DNA of 64,000 nucleotides from assembly GCA_944380925.1 (NCBI GenBank), contig CALWJD010000003.1:62001-126000 (forward strand), in the 5' to 3' direction. The stretch is from UMGS1491 sp944380925 (GTDB taxonomy: Bacteria > Bacillota > Clostridia > Oscillospirales > Acutalibacteraceae). The position numbers were made by a program, and so were the translations under genes. The notes under the pieces are model-generated. The model searched no databases. It saw only the letters and a list, made by a program, of their open reading frames with translations, and was not told where the DNA came from. Below are positions 1 to 9,325 of the stretch, one piece after another. Numbering within the stretch: the first letter of the stretch is position 1; the number at the start of each line of letters is the position of its first letter.

Positions 1-44
1 CTTAAAAATAATCAACAAATCAAATAATGTTCGGCAGTAGCTTA

Positions 45-79
45 AAAGTTGTAAATTTATTTTTTAAATTTACAACTTT
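45..79 (+). terminator. AT-rich hairpin upstream of clpP
   Basis: Two perfectly complementary 15-base arms (45-59 and 65-79) enclose a 5-base T loop. It lies just upstream of clpP and probably ends the transcript of the gene left of the window (tig is the usual neighbour, but it is not visible). The following T tract is weak, so a regulatory or processing hairpin is also possible. Confidence 0.5.
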
Positions 80-140
80 GTATAAATTTTGTGAATTTGG
101 CTGATTATTAATTTGCACAGAGTTAAAAGGAGTTTTATAA

Positions 141-722
141 ATGAGTTTAGTCCCATATGTAGTAGAACAAACCGGTCGCGGAGAACGCTCTTATGATATT
201 TTTTCAAGACTTTTAAACGATAGAATTGTTATGCTAAACGAAGAAGTTAATATGAATACAGCGAGTTTGGTTGTTGCGCAGCTATTATATCTTGAGGGGC
301 AAGATGCTTCTAAGGATATTAGCCTTTATATAAATAGTCCCGGCGGCTCGGTGACAGATGGTATGGCGATTTATGATACCATGCAGTATATAAAATGCGA
401 TGTTTCCACCATTTGCGTTGGTATGGCGGCGAGTATGGGAGCGTTTTTACTTGCGGCGGGAGCCAAAGGAAAAAGATATGCTTTGCCTAATTGCGATATC
501 ATGATTCACCAACCCAGCGGCGGCGCAAAGGGTCAAGCTACGGATATCAACATTCATGCGCAGCACATATTAAAGACCAAAGAAAAGCTAAATAAGATTT
601 TATCGGAAAGAACCGGTCAACCGCTTGAGGTTGTTGCAGCCGATACAGAGCGTGATAATTTCATGACGGCGCAAGAGGCAAAAGATTATGGGTTAGTTGA
701 TAAGATTATTTCTAAAAGATAA
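141..722 (+). CDS. clpP: ATP-dependent Clp protease proteolytic subunit ClpP
   Basis: Serine peptidase that forms the tetradecameric chamber of the cytoplasmic Clp protease and degrades substrates unfolded by ClpX or ClpC. The 193-residue product has the normal family length. The catalytic triad is visible: Ser98 in the MAASMG motif, His123 in MIHQPSGG and Asp172 in ERDNFM. The oligomer and oxyanion-loop segment NSPGGSVTDG is intact. The ATG start has an AAAAGGAG Shine-Dalgarno site. It is followed 33 bases later by clpX and then lon, so two cytoplasmic ATP-dependent proteases are encoded together. I see no CtsR heptad operator in the 140 bases upstream. Confidence 0.97.
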   Translation: MSLVPYVVEQTGRGERSYDIFSRLLNDRIVMLNEEVNMNTASLVVAQLLYLEGQDASKDISLYINSPGGSVTDGMAIYDTMQYIKCDVSTICVGMAASMGAFLLAAGAKGKRYALPNCDIMIHQPSGGAKGQATDINIHAQHILKTKEKLNKILSERTGQPLEVVAADTERDNFMTAQEAKDYGLVDKIISKR

Positions 723-755
723 TATTTAAATTTAGATAGGAATCGGTGATAAATT

Positions 756-2102
756 ATGAACAGAGGAACCAGAGAAAGAGAGCTTTGTTGCTCGTTTTGC
801 GGAAAATCTCAGAGTGAAGCCAAAAAATTGGTTGCAGGTCCGGGCGTTTGCATTTGTGATGAATGCGTTGATTTGTGTACCAATATTTTGGATGAAGAAA
901 TTGGTTCATTAAGAAGACCGCGCAAAAAGATTTTGCACGGTGCCGATACTCCTAAAGAAGATAATAAAAAAATTTTGCCAAAACCGCATGAGATAAAAAG
1001 CTATCTTGATGAATACGTTGTGGGGCAGGATGAGGCTAAAATAGCTCTTTCTGTTGCTGTTTATAATCACTATAAGCGTATATTTTTTGAAAGTAAAGAG
1101 GACGATGTGGAGCTCAAAAAGAGCAATATTTTGTTGCTTGGTCCGACGGGCGTAGGTAAGACTTTGCTTGCTCAAACGCTTGCCAAAATGATAGATGTTC
1201 CTTTTGCAATTGCCGATGCAACAACGCTTACAGAGGCAGGATACGTGGGGGAGGATGTTGAAAATATACTTTTGCGTTTAATTCAAGCTGCTGATTTTGA
1301 TGTTGAAAAAGCGGAACGCGGAATAATATATGTTGATGAAATAGACAAAATATCCAGAAAATCCGAAAACGCTTCCATAACTCGTGATGTAAGCGGCGAA
1401 GGAGTGCAGCAGGCGCTCCTTAAAATAATCGAAGGTACGGTTTCAAACGTTCCTCCAAAAGGTGGCAGAAAGCACCCTCAGCAGGAATTTATTCAAATAG
1501 ATACTTCAAATATTCTGTTTATATGTGGCGGAGCTTTTGATGGAATTGAAAAAATTATAGAAAAAAGGGTCGGAAGTTCCTCGATGGGTTTTGGCGCCAA
1601 AGTAATGACTAAAAAGGAACTAGATTCTACGAATTGGATGAGCCAAGCTATACCTCAGGATTTTGTTAAGTTTGGCCTTATTCCGGAGCTCGTTGGCCGT
1701 TTACCCGTTATTGCTTCCCTTAAAGGTTTGGACGAGGAGGCTCTTATAAAAATTCTTGTTGAACCTAAAAATTCATTAATTAAGCAATATAAAAGATTAT
1801 TCGAATTTGATAAAGTTGACCTTGAATTTAAAGAATCAGCACTTAAAGCTGTTGCCAAAAAGGCGATAGAAAGAAAAATAGGTGCCAGAGGATTGCGCTC
1901 CATCATTGAAGAAACGCTTGAAAGGGTTATGTTTGACGTTCCTTCCGATCACACGATAGAAAAGGTTGTGATTGACGATGCCGTGGTTAATGGTAAATCA
2001 AAACCCAAGTATGTGTATAATGAGGATCGTGAGCCTGTGATTATATCTATAAATTCGGATAAGGTCTTTAATAAGCACCCCAAGAGCAGTGATGCATCTT
2101 AA
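756..2102 (+). CDS. clpX: ATP-dependent Clp protease ATP-binding subunit ClpX
   Basis: AAA+ unfoldase that recognises substrates, unfolds them and feeds them to ClpP. An N-terminal zinc-binding domain is visible (Cys12, Cys15, Cys34, Cys37). Walker A GPTGVGKT lies at 129-136, followed by the GYVG pore loop, Walker B IIYVDEIDK and the GGRKHP loop. A ClpP-docking loop of the IGF type reads MGFGA here. The length of 448 residues is slightly above average. It lies directly downstream of clpP and upstream of lon, with short spacers, consistent with one operon. Confidence 0.97.
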   Translation: MNRGTRERELCCSFCGKSQSEAKKLVAGPGVCICDECVDLCTNILDEEIGSLRRPRKKILHGADTPKEDNKKILPKPHEIKSYLDEYVVGQDEAKIALSVAVYNHYKRIFFESKEDDVELKKSNILLLGPTGVGKTLLAQTLAKMIDVPFAIADATTLTEAGYVGEDVENILLRLIQAADFDVEKAERGIIYVDEIDKISRKSENASITRDVSGEGVQQALLKIIEGTVSNVPPKGGRKHPQQEFIQIDTSNILFICGGAFDGIEKIIEKRVGSSSMGFGAKVMTKKELDSTNWMSQAIPQDFVKFGLIPELVGRLPVIASLKGLDEEALIKILVEPKNSLIKQYKRLFEFDKVDLEFKESALKAVAKKAIERKIGARGLRSIIEETLERVMFDVPSDHTIEKVVIDDAVVNGKSKPKYVYNEDREPVIISINSDKVFNKHPKSSDAS

Positions 2103-2129
2103 AAAGCGAAAGATTGGAGTTGATTAAAA

Positions 2130-4454
2130 ATAGATACTGAGATTATAAAGGAAGAAACTATACCGGTTTTAATACTTCGTGGATTTGTAGCTTTCCCCGG
2201 AGTGATGCTTCACTTTGAAGTTGGGAGAAAACAGTCCGTATCTGCGGTAGAATGCGCTATGAATTCTGATCAATATATATTTTTGGTCACTCAGAAGGAT
2301 ATAACCGAAGAAACTCTTGATAACCCAAATGTGTACGATATTGGTGTTTTTGCAAAAGTAAAGCAGGTTCTTAAAAAAAATGACGGAGTCGCACATGTAC
2401 TTGTTGAAGGTATTTGTAGGGCGAAATTGGTTAAATATATAAAAAATGATAATTTTATTACTGCAAAAATTTCCAAGATTGAAAATTTGAAATGTGCAGA
2501 AAGCTTGGAAGCGGAAGCTTTGGTTAGAAATTTGGAAGAACTTTTGGCGGAGTATTTAAGTATTTCTCCAAGAGTTCCTTCGGACGTTTTTTTGAATTTA
2601 TCATTGCATGATAAGATAGATGAGATTTCTGATTATGTGGGCTCAAATATAAACTTAAGTTATGAAGATAAACAAAAACTGTTAGAAGAAATAGATCCGA
2701 TAAAAAGGATTAAGCTTTTAATTAGTTTGTTATCGCGCGAAAATGAGATATTAAAATATGAGTATGAACTTGGCTTAAAATTAAAGTCTGTGGTAGATAA
2801 AAGCCAAAAGGAGTATTTCCTTAAAGAGCAAATAAAACTTTTTTCTCAGGAGCTAGGCGAGAGTTCTGACCCGATAACCGAAGCGGATGAGTACAGAAAA
2901 AAATTAAAAAAATTAAAGTTGCCAAAAGATACGTATGAAAAACTAAGTAAAGAGTGTGATAATTTTTCCAAAGTGCCTGTTGGCTCAAGCGAAGCAAATA
3001 TAATAAGAACCTACCTTGATACGTGTTTTGCTTTGCCTTGGAATAAATCTTCAAAAGAGACAATTGACCTTAAAAAATCCAAAAAAATACTCGATAGAGA
3101 CCATTTTGGTTTAAAAAAAGTAAAGGAAAGAGTTTTAGAGTTTTTAGCTGTTAAAAAATTGGCGCCTGATGTAAAAGGGCAGATAATTTGTCTGGTCGGC
3201 CCGCCGGGAGTCGGAAAAACCTCGATTGCAAAATCGTTGGCAGAAGCAATGGGCAGAAAGTACATAAAAATAGCGCTTGGCGGAGTTAATGATGAGTCAG
3301 AAATAAGAGGACACAGAAAGACTTACATAGGAGCAATGCCGGGAAGAATTATTTCAGGGGTCAAACAATCCAAAGTCAATAACCCTCTGATTTTGCTTGA
3401 TGAAATTGATAAGCTTTCAAAAGATTACCATGGTGATCCGTCAGCTGCTTTATTGGAAGCTTTAGATCCCGAACAAAATTGTGAGTTCTATGATAGATAT
3501 ATTGAGGTTTCGTTTGATTTGAGCAAAGTGTTTTTCATTGCAACGGCTAACGATAGAGATGATATTCCCGAACCGCTTTATGATCGTATGGAGATAATAG
3601 AGCTCGGAAGTTACACTCACGAAGAAAAGTTTAATATTGCGAAAGATTACCTTGTTCCCAAACAGCTCAAAAGGAATGGACTTAGCAAAAAAACTTTTTG
3701 TATTAACGATGATTCGATTAAGGTGATTATTGAGAAATACACGAAAGAGGCCGGAGTGCGTGAGCTTGAAAGAAAAATTACATCTCTTATGAGAAAATCT
3801 GCAAAGAAGATTGTCGAAGAAGATGTAAAGAGTGTAAAGATTGATGCCAAAACTCTTAAAAAGTTTCTTGGTACTCCGAAATATAAAAATGAAAAAATTG
3901 ATGAAAATGAATCCGTAGGCGTTGTTCAAGGCCTTGCATGGACGGCCGTCGGTGGTGAAATGTTACCCATAGAGGTTGCGATTATGAAAGGCAAGGGAGA
4001 AATTCAGGCCACCGGTTCGCTTGGTGACGTTATGAAAGAATCCGTGCAACTTGCTATAAGTTACATGAGGTGTAATTCCGGTAAGCTGGGAATTAGAAAA
4101 GAGTTTTATAAAAACTGGGATATACATATTCACGCTCCGGAAGGCGCCGTCCCTAAAGATGGGCCGTCTGCGGGAGTTACCGTTGCCACGGCGCTGCTTT
4201 CATGCCTTACAAATAAACCGGTTGTTAAAAACATTGCTATGACGGGTGAAATAACGCTAAAGGGAAATGTAATACCCGTCGGAGGGCTTAAGGAAAAAAT
4301 TACTGCTGCATACATAAACGGCATAAGAACCGTTATAATACCTTCCGCCAACGAAAGTGATTTAGACGAAATTGATGCAAAAATAAAGAAATCCATTAAA
4401 TTTATTAAAGCGGATAATTTGGCAACCGTGTTTAAGAATGCGATTCAAAAATAA
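2130..4454 (+). CDS. lon: ATP-dependent Lon protease, apparent AUA start
   Basis: Homo-oligomeric AAA+ serine protease. The N-terminal LON domain opens with IPVLILRGFVAFPG, the segment that normally lies within the first 25 residues. Walker A GPPGVGKT is at about 357-364. The Ser-Lys dyad is Ser680 in KDGPSAG and Lys721 in GGLKEK, close to the E. coli numbering. The first canonical in-frame start (GTG 2202) would delete this conserved N-terminus. The frame is open back to a TGA at 2121, and the only plausible start is ATA at 2130, ten bases after GGAG (2116-2119). This gives 774 residues, normal for Lon. A mutated ATG or a small indel in the preceding A run is the alternative. Confidence 0.93.
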   Translation: MDTEIIKEETIPVLILRGFVAFPGVMLHFEVGRKQSVSAVECAMNSDQYIFLVTQKDITEETLDNPNVYDIGVFAKVKQVLKKNDGVAHVLVEGICRAKLVKYIKNDNFITAKISKIENLKCAESLEAEALVRNLEELLAEYLSISPRVPSDVFLNLSLHDKIDEISDYVGSNINLSYEDKQKLLEEIDPIKRIKLLISLLSRENEILKYEYELGLKLKSVVDKSQKEYFLKEQIKLFSQELGESSDPITEADEYRKKLKKLKLPKDTYEKLSKECDNFSKVPVGSSEANIIRTYLDTCFALPWNKSSKETIDLKKSKKILDRDHFGLKKVKERVLEFLAVKKLAPDVKGQIICLVGPPGVGKTSIAKSLAEAMGRKYIKIALGGVNDESEIRGHRKTYIGAMPGRIISGVKQSKVNNPLILLDEIDKLSKDYHGDPSAALLEALDPEQNCEFYDRYIEVSFDLSKVFFIATANDRDDIPEPLYDRMEIIELGSYTHEEKFNIAKDYLVPKQLKRNGLSKKTFCINDDSIKVIIEKYTKEAGVRELERKITSLMRKSAKKIVEEDVKSVKIDAKTLKKFLGTPKYKNEKIDENESVGVVQGLAWTAVGGEMLPIEVAIMKGKGEIQATGSLGDVMKESVQLAISYMRCNSGKLGIRKEFYKNWDIHIHAPEGAVPKDGPSAGVTVATALLSCLTNKPVVKNIAMTGEITLKGNVIPVGGLKEKITAAYINGIRTVIIPSANESDLDEIDAKIKKSIKFIKADNLATVFKNAIQK

Positions 4455-4489
4455 TTGTAAGAACCGGTTTGGATATGTGGTGTGGTTAT

Positions 4490-5086
4490 ATGATAAATTT
4501 TAATGATGCGGAATTTGAAAAATCCATAGGAGATTTGTCACAAATTTCCGGTGAGTTGCCTGAGGTCGTTTTTTCGGGTAAGTCTAACGTTGGTAAATCT
4601 TCTCTTATAAATAAAATCTTAAATCGTAAATCGCTTGCAAGAGTTAGTACAAAGCCGGGAAAAACGATTAATATAAATTTTTATAAATTAAAAAATTTAC
4701 GTTTTGTAGATCTTCCCGGTTACGGCTATGCGAAAGTTCCGTTTTCCGAAAAGCAGCGCTGGTCGGAACTCGTTGAAGGATATTTTTCACTAGAAAGAAA
4801 CATACCAATTATTATTCAAATAATCGATATGCGCCATACGCCTTCGAAACTTGATTTTCAAATGCTCGATTTTTTATATCAGAAAAATCTTCCGTTTATG
4901 ATAGTCGCCTCAAAGTGCGATAAATTAAATAAAACTCAAAGAACCGGGCGAGAAGATGATATAAAAAATGAGCTTAAGAAGTACCACGGTGTGCCAATAG
5001 TGTTTTATTCATCAGTTAGCGGAGAGGGCGTTGAGAAAATAAAGCAGATTATTTCGGATCGTGTAGAAAACAGCAAAAAAATTTAA
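4490..5086 (+). CDS. engB: Ribosome biogenesis GTPase EngB/YsxC
   Basis: Small cytoplasmic GTPase needed for late assembly of the large ribosomal subunit. G1 is GKSNVGKSS, G3 is DLPGYGYAK and G4 is SKCDK, in the order typical of the TrmE-Era-EngA-EngB group. The chosen ATG gives 198 residues, the usual size; an upstream in-frame start at 4469 adds seven residues with no better ribosome site. Gene order lon-engB is also found in Bacillus and many Clostridia. It sits 35 bases after lon and 17 bases before valS, probably in the same transcript. Confidence 0.94.
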   Translation: MINFNDAEFEKSIGDLSQISGELPEVVFSGKSNVGKSSLINKILNRKSLARVSTKPGKTININFYKLKNLRFVDLPGYGYAKVPFSEKQRWSELVEGYFSLERNIPIIIQIIDMRHTPSKLDFQMLDFLYQKNLPFMIVASKCDKLNKTQRTGREDDIKNELKKYHGVPIVFYSSVSGEGVEKIKQIISDRVENSKKI

Positions 5087-5103
5087 AAAGGGGAGTTTAA
5101 AAA

Positions 5104-7713
5104 TTGGGTTCTGAATTAGAAAAAACATATAACCCCGGCAAAGTCGAGGATAAAATTTATGATTTTTGGCTTAAGAAAAATTATTTTGGCGCCAAGGTCG
5201 ATAAAAGCAAGAAGCCATTTACAATAGTTATACCGCCGCCAAACGTTACGGGAAAGCTTCATATGGGGCATGCTTTGGATGAAACCATGCAAGATATATT
5301 AATACGATATAAGAGAATGCAAGGATTTTCCGCACTTTGGGTCCCGGGCGTTGATCACGCTTCTATCGCAACTGAAGCTAAGATAGTCGAGCAAATGCGT
5401 GGTGAAGGCGTCAGTAAAGAAGATTTAGGTAGAAGTGAGTTTTTAAAAAGAGCATGGGCTTGGAAAGAAAAGTATGGTAACAACATAGTAAATCAGTTAA
5501 AAAAGCTCGGTGCTTCTTGCGATTGGTCCAGGCAAAGATTTACTATGGATGAGGGTTGCTCTAAAGCCGTCAAAGAATTTTTTGCTCATCTTTATGAAAA
5601 AGGTTTGATTTATCGCGGTGAGCGTATTATAAATTGGTGCCCGAAATGCAAAACCTCTATTTCTGATTCGGAAGTGGATTTTGAGGAGCATGCGGGACAT
5701 TTTTGGCACATAAAGTATAGGGTTGTCGGAAGCGATGAATTTATTATTGTGGCAACTACACGTCCCGAAACCATGTTTGGCGATACTGCCGTTGCGGTCA
5801 ACCCCAATGATGAGCGTTATAAGCATTTAATCGGAAAAACAGCCGTTATACCTGTTGTTAATAGGGAAGTGCCAATTATTGCTGATGATTATGTTGATAT
5901 GGAAGTTGGTACCGGTGCGCTTAAAATAACCCCTGCGCATGACCCTAACGACTTTGAAGTGGGCATAAGGCATAACTTACCTGTTATTTGTGTTATGAAT
6001 GAAAGTGCAGTTATGAACGATAAAGCCGGTAAATATGCCGGACTTGATAGATATGCTGCAAGAAAACAATTGGTAGAAGATTTAAAAAATAGCGGAGATA
6101 TTGACCAAATAAGAGAAATAACTCATAATGTCGGCTCTTGTTATAGATGTAAAACCGTGGTTGAACCAAGAGTTTCAAAACAATGGTTTGTGAAAATGGA
6201 ACCTCTTGCCAAACCTGCCATAGATTGCGTAAAAAAAGGCGAGGCTAAGTTTATTCCTGATAGATTCAGTAAGATTTATTACCATTGGATGGAAAATGTA
6301 AAGGATTGGTGCATTTCAAGGCAATTGTGGTGGGGGCATAGAATTCCCGTTTGGTACTGTGATGATTGTGGCGAGATGATTGTTTCCAAAGAAGATAACA
6401 TATCTGTTTGCAGTAAATGTGGATCTTCAAATGTTCATCAAGATGAGGATACTTTAGATACGTGGTTTTCTGCGGGCCTTTGGCCACTTTCAGTTTTGGG
6501 TTGGCCTGAAAAGACGCCGGAACTTGAATACTTTTTCCCAACAAATGTGCTTGTTACGGGATATGACATAATATTTTTCTGGGTTGCAAAGATGATATTT
6601 TCTTCTATGGAAATTTCAAATAAAGTTCCGTTCGAAAATATTTTGATTCACGGTTTGGTAAGAGATGCTCAAGGCAGAAAAATGTCTAAATCCTTAGGTA
6701 ATGGTATTGACCCTATGGATATAATCGAAAAATATGGCGCCGATGCGCTAAGGTTTTCGCTTATTCTTGGCACAAGCCCGGGAAACGATATGCGGTTTTA
6801 CGATGAAAAAATCGAGGCTGCAAGAAATTTTGCCAATAAGATTTGGAATGCCGCTCGGTTTGTGCATATGAATGTTGATGGTTTAAATTTAAAAAATGAG
6901 CTTTCCGATGAACTTGGCATGGTTGATAGATGGATTGTCAGCAAATTTAATAAAGTGGCTAAAGATGTATCTGCCAATATAGATAAATTCGAATTAGGGG
7001 TTGCCGCGCAAAATCTTTATGATTTTATTTGGGACGATTTTTGCGATTGGTACGTTGAATTTTCTAAAATATCGGGCAAAAAAGAAGTTTTGCTTTGGGT
7101 TTTAACAAATACTTTAAAGCTTCTTCACCCGTTTATGCCTTTTATCACAGAAGAAATATGGAAATCTTTTAATCCCGATAAAGATTCCGTCATGGTTGAA
7201 AGCTATCCGCAGTTTAACGAAAAACTTATTTGTGATGATGCGGAAGAAAAAATGAATGTCTTGATGTCTATTGTTAAATCCGTCAGGAATTTAAGGCGAG
7301 AAATGAACATTCCAAACGGCAAAAAGAGTACCATTTACATAGAAACCAAAAATCAAAATATTAAAAATATTTTGGTTGATTATCAGAACGTTGTTTGTAA
7401 GTTTGCTTTGGGAAACGAGCTTAAAATATCTGATAAGTTTGAACTCAGCAACGCCGCTTCTGCCGTTAATGATTACGTTAAGATTTATATGCTTATCGAT
7501 GATTTAATCGACGTAAAATCCGAGCTTGCAAGGCTTAGTAAAGAGCTTAGCGAAGCTGAAAATCAACTTAAAAGTACACAAGATAGATTGAGTAACGAAA
7601 ATTTTGTTTCCAAAGCTCCTCAAAAAATAGTAGATGGCGCTAAGGAGATGGCGCTTAAACTTGAACATAAAATAGAAAATTTGAAAAAGAGCATTGAAAA
7701 ATTTTCAAAATAA
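5104..7713 (+). CDS. valS: Valyl-tRNA synthetase
   Basis: Class Ia synthetase that charges tRNA-Val. The HIGH-type motif reads PPPNVTGKLHMGHA near residues 41-54, and the KMSKS motif is present. Editing-domain segments (ATTRPETMFGDTAV, DHASIATE) and two CxxC zinc pairs (WCPKC, VCSKCG) are visible. The C-terminal coiled coil that contacts tRNA is at about 800-865. The start is TTG with an AAGGGGAG ribosome site. The length, 869 residues, is normal. Only 17 bases separate it from engB, so there is no room for a T-box leader; it must be read from the upstream operon. Confidence 0.96.
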   Translation: MGSELEKTYNPGKVEDKIYDFWLKKNYFGAKVDKSKKPFTIVIPPPNVTGKLHMGHALDETMQDILIRYKRMQGFSALWVPGVDHASIATEAKIVEQMRGEGVSKEDLGRSEFLKRAWAWKEKYGNNIVNQLKKLGASCDWSRQRFTMDEGCSKAVKEFFAHLYEKGLIYRGERIINWCPKCKTSISDSEVDFEEHAGHFWHIKYRVVGSDEFIIVATTRPETMFGDTAVAVNPNDERYKHLIGKTAVIPVVNREVPIIADDYVDMEVGTGALKITPAHDPNDFEVGIRHNLPVICVMNESAVMNDKAGKYAGLDRYAARKQLVEDLKNSGDIDQIREITHNVGSCYRCKTVVEPRVSKQWFVKMEPLAKPAIDCVKKGEAKFIPDRFSKIYYHWMENVKDWCISRQLWWGHRIPVWYCDDCGEMIVSKEDNISVCSKCGSSNVHQDEDTLDTWFSAGLWPLSVLGWPEKTPELEYFFPTNVLVTGYDIIFFWVAKMIFSSMEISNKVPFENILIHGLVRDAQGRKMSKSLGNGIDPMDIIEKYGADALRFSLILGTSPGNDMRFYDEKIEAARNFANKIWNAARFVHMNVDGLNLKNELSDELGMVDRWIVSKFNKVAKDVSANIDKFELGVAAQNLYDFIWDDFCDWYVEFSKISGKKEVLLWVLTNTLKLLHPFMPFITEEIWKSFNPDKDSVMVESYPQFNEKLICDDAEEKMNVLMSIVKSVRNLRREMNIPNGKKSTIYIETKNQNIKNILVDYQNVVCKFALGNELKISDKFELSNAASAVNDYVKIYMLIDDLIDVKSELARLSKELSEAENQLKSTQDRLSNENFVSKAPQKIVDGAKEMALKLEHKIENLKKSIEKFSK

Positions 7714-7753
7714 ATTTATCTGTTGACTTATTTCTACAAAATAATTAAGAAAG

Positions 7754-7791
7754 ATCCTTTATCATATTAGTTGATAAGGGATTTTTATTTT
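7754..7791 (+). terminator. Rho-independent terminator after valS
   Basis: An 11-base stem (7754-7764 with 7772-7782, one G-U pair) is followed by a run of T. It separates the clpP-valS operon from the sporulation operon. Confidence 0.85.
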
Positions 7792-7883
7792 TGCAAAAAT
7801 TTAGGACAAGCGTGAATAAAACATAGTCTTTGCGGAAATAATAATAATTTATCAAAGATAATTTGTAAGGAGGAACCTGGTTT

Positions 7884-8246
7884 ATGGGTGTAAAAATGTC
7901 ATCTTATCAAAGTACTCTAACAGCATTTATAGAGGGGGATATTGATCATCATACTTCTAAAGAAATAAGAGAAACAATAGATTCTTACGCCGAAAGATAT
8001 AACCCAAAATTGCTCGAGCTTGATTTTGGCAAAGTGCAATTTATGGATACTTCCGGAATAGGACTCATTATGGGTAGGTTTAAGCTGATGAGCGCTTTAA
8101 GAGGAAAATTAAAAGTTATTAATATCCCTAAGAATTTGGAAAGAATGATAAAGCTTTCGGGGCTTGGAACACTTGGAATATTTGAAAATAAGGAGGAAAT
8201 AAACTATGCAAGAAGTAATAAACGAAATGAATATAAACTTTTTTAG
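7884..8246 (+). CDS. spoIIAA: Anti-sigma F factor antagonist SpoIIAA
   Basis: STAS-domain protein that, when unphosphorylated in the forespore, binds SpoIIAB and releases sigma F. The phosphorylated serine lies in the conserved segment MDTSGIGLIMGR at about residues 53-64. The length (120) fits the family. The ribosome site AAGGAGG is strong. The 3' end overlaps the start of spoIIAB by 41 bases, suggesting translational coupling, and sigF follows, so this is the classical spoIIA operon. I could not identify a convincing sigma H or sigma A promoter in the 90 bases upstream. Confidence 0.94.
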   Translation: MGVKMSSYQSTLTAFIEGDIDHHTSKEIRETIDSYAERYNPKLLELDFGKVQFMDTSGIGLIMGRFKLMSALRGKLKVINIPKNLERMIKLSGLGTLGIFENKEEINYARSNKRNEYKLF

Positions 8247-8655
8247 TAGATCATATAACGAGGGTTTTGCTCGGACGGTGGTGGCGGCTTTTGTTTCTCA
8301 GCTGGATCCAACCATTGATGAGCTGGCGGATATAAAAACCGCCGTTTCGGAAGCAGTTACAAATTCCATAGTGCATGGATATAAAGCGGGGATAGGAAAA
8401 ATTTACATATCTTCAAAAATTTATAGTGACGGAAAGATTCTTATAAAAATCAAAGATAAAGGTTGCGGCATAGAAAACGTTAAGCAAGCTATGGAGCCTT
8501 TATTTACAACCGGTGGGAGTGAACGCTCAGGGCTCGGGTTTGCTGTTATGCAAAGTTTTATGGATAAAATAAAAGTTACGTCAAAAGTAGGCAAGGGCAC
8601 TACCGTAACGCTTCAAAAATTTATTATCCGCAGACCGGTAAAAAATGAAAAATAA
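8206..8655 (+). CDS. spoIIAB: Anti-sigma F factor / serine kinase SpoIIAB
   Basis: GHKL-type ATPase that holds sigma F inactive and phosphorylates SpoIIAA. The N box (EAVTNSIVHGY), the G1 box (DKGCGI) and the G2 region (GLGFAVMQSFMD) are visible. The length of 149 residues is typical. The ATG start is preceded by AAGGAGGAAATAAACT. It overlaps spoIIAA upstream and sigF downstream by about 11 bases, a layout consistent with coupled translation that fixes the partner ratio. Confidence 0.95.
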   Translation: MQEVINEMNINFFSRSYNEGFARTVVAAFVSQLDPTIDELADIKTAVSEAVTNSIVHGYKAGIGKIYISSKIYSDGKILIKIKDKGCGIENVKQAMEPLFTTGGSERSGLGFAVMQSFMDKIKVTSKVGKGTTVTLQKFIIRRPVKNEK

Positions 8656-9319
8656 AAAACCGGAAGATTCAAAAAAGATAGATATACAGTCCCATTTTGG
8701 GCTTGTTCACTCTTGTTGCCAAAGATTCAGAGGCAGAGGAATAGATTACGATGATTTATTTCAAACGGGTTGTATCGGACTTACAAAGGCGGCAAAAAAA
8801 TTTGACTTTAAGCGAGGAGTTAAATTTTCAACATACGCAACACCTGTTATTCTAGGAGAGCTAAAAGGTGTTTTTCGCGATGGCTCTTTATCGCTTAAAG
8901 TCAGCAGAAAACTAAAGGAACTTTCAAATAAGATAAAAATTGAACGCGAAAAATTTGTTAAAATTTATGAAAGAGAGCCGACCGTTCTTGAGCTTGCTGA
9001 TATTTTAAACGCTGAGCAGGAGCAAATTTTGGAAGCTTTAGATGCCACAAAATGGCCTATTTCCTTAAATGCTTCTGCTGGCGATGATAACAGCGTGATT
9101 GAAATTCCAATAGAGTTTGACGATGAAAAACTTTCGGCTGAAATTTCTGTTCGTCAAATTATAAATACGCTCGAAAACAGAGATAAGAATTTAATTTACT
9201 TAAGATTTTTTAAAGGTGTTACTCAATCTGAAGTGGCAAAGAATTTAGGAATGACACAAGTCCAAGTTTCAAGACGTGAAAAAGCTCTTTTAAAAATGTT
9301 GCGCGAAAAGCTTGCCTAA
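8645..9319 (+). CDS. sigF: RNA polymerase sigma-F factor, forespore-specific
   Basis: First compartment-specific sigma factor of sporulation. Region 2 (DDLFQTGCIGLTKAAKKFD, then KFSTYATPVILGELK), region 3 (REPTVLELADIL) and the region 4 helix-turn-helix (VTQSEVAKNLGMTQVQVSRRE) occur in order. At 224 residues it is shorter than the 255-residue Bacillus protein, mostly at the N-terminus, but all functional regions are present. The gene overlaps spoIIAB and ends 6 bases from the convergent whiA stop codon. Confidence 0.94.
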   Translation: MKNKKPEDSKKIDIQSHFGLVHSCCQRFRGRGIDYDDLFQTGCIGLTKAAKKFDFKRGVKFSTYATPVILGELKGVFRDGSLSLKVSRKLKELSNKIKIEREKFVKIYEREPTVLELADILNAEQEQILEALDATKWPISLNASAGDDNSVIEIPIEFDDEKLSAEISVRQIINTLENRDKNLIYLRFFKGVTQSEVAKNLGMTQVQVSRREKALLKMLREKLA

Positions 9320-9325
9320 TATTTT

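Noticed and set aside
45..140. CtsR operator before clpP
   Set aside because: No tandem heptad GGTCAAA-type repeat is present in this region.
2202..2204. GTG 2202 as the lon start
   Set aside because: It has no ribosome site and would delete the conserved LON-domain opening, which is encoded just upstream in the same frame.
3462..3929. Long antisense open frame inside lon
   Set aside because: It is a mirror of lon codon bias on the opposite strand, without ribosome site or family resemblance. Many similar antisense frames were dismissed for the same reason.
7801..7815. Sigma-H promoter (AGGAC...GAAT) before spoIIAA
   Set aside because: The spacing between the elements is far too short for a sigma-H promoter.
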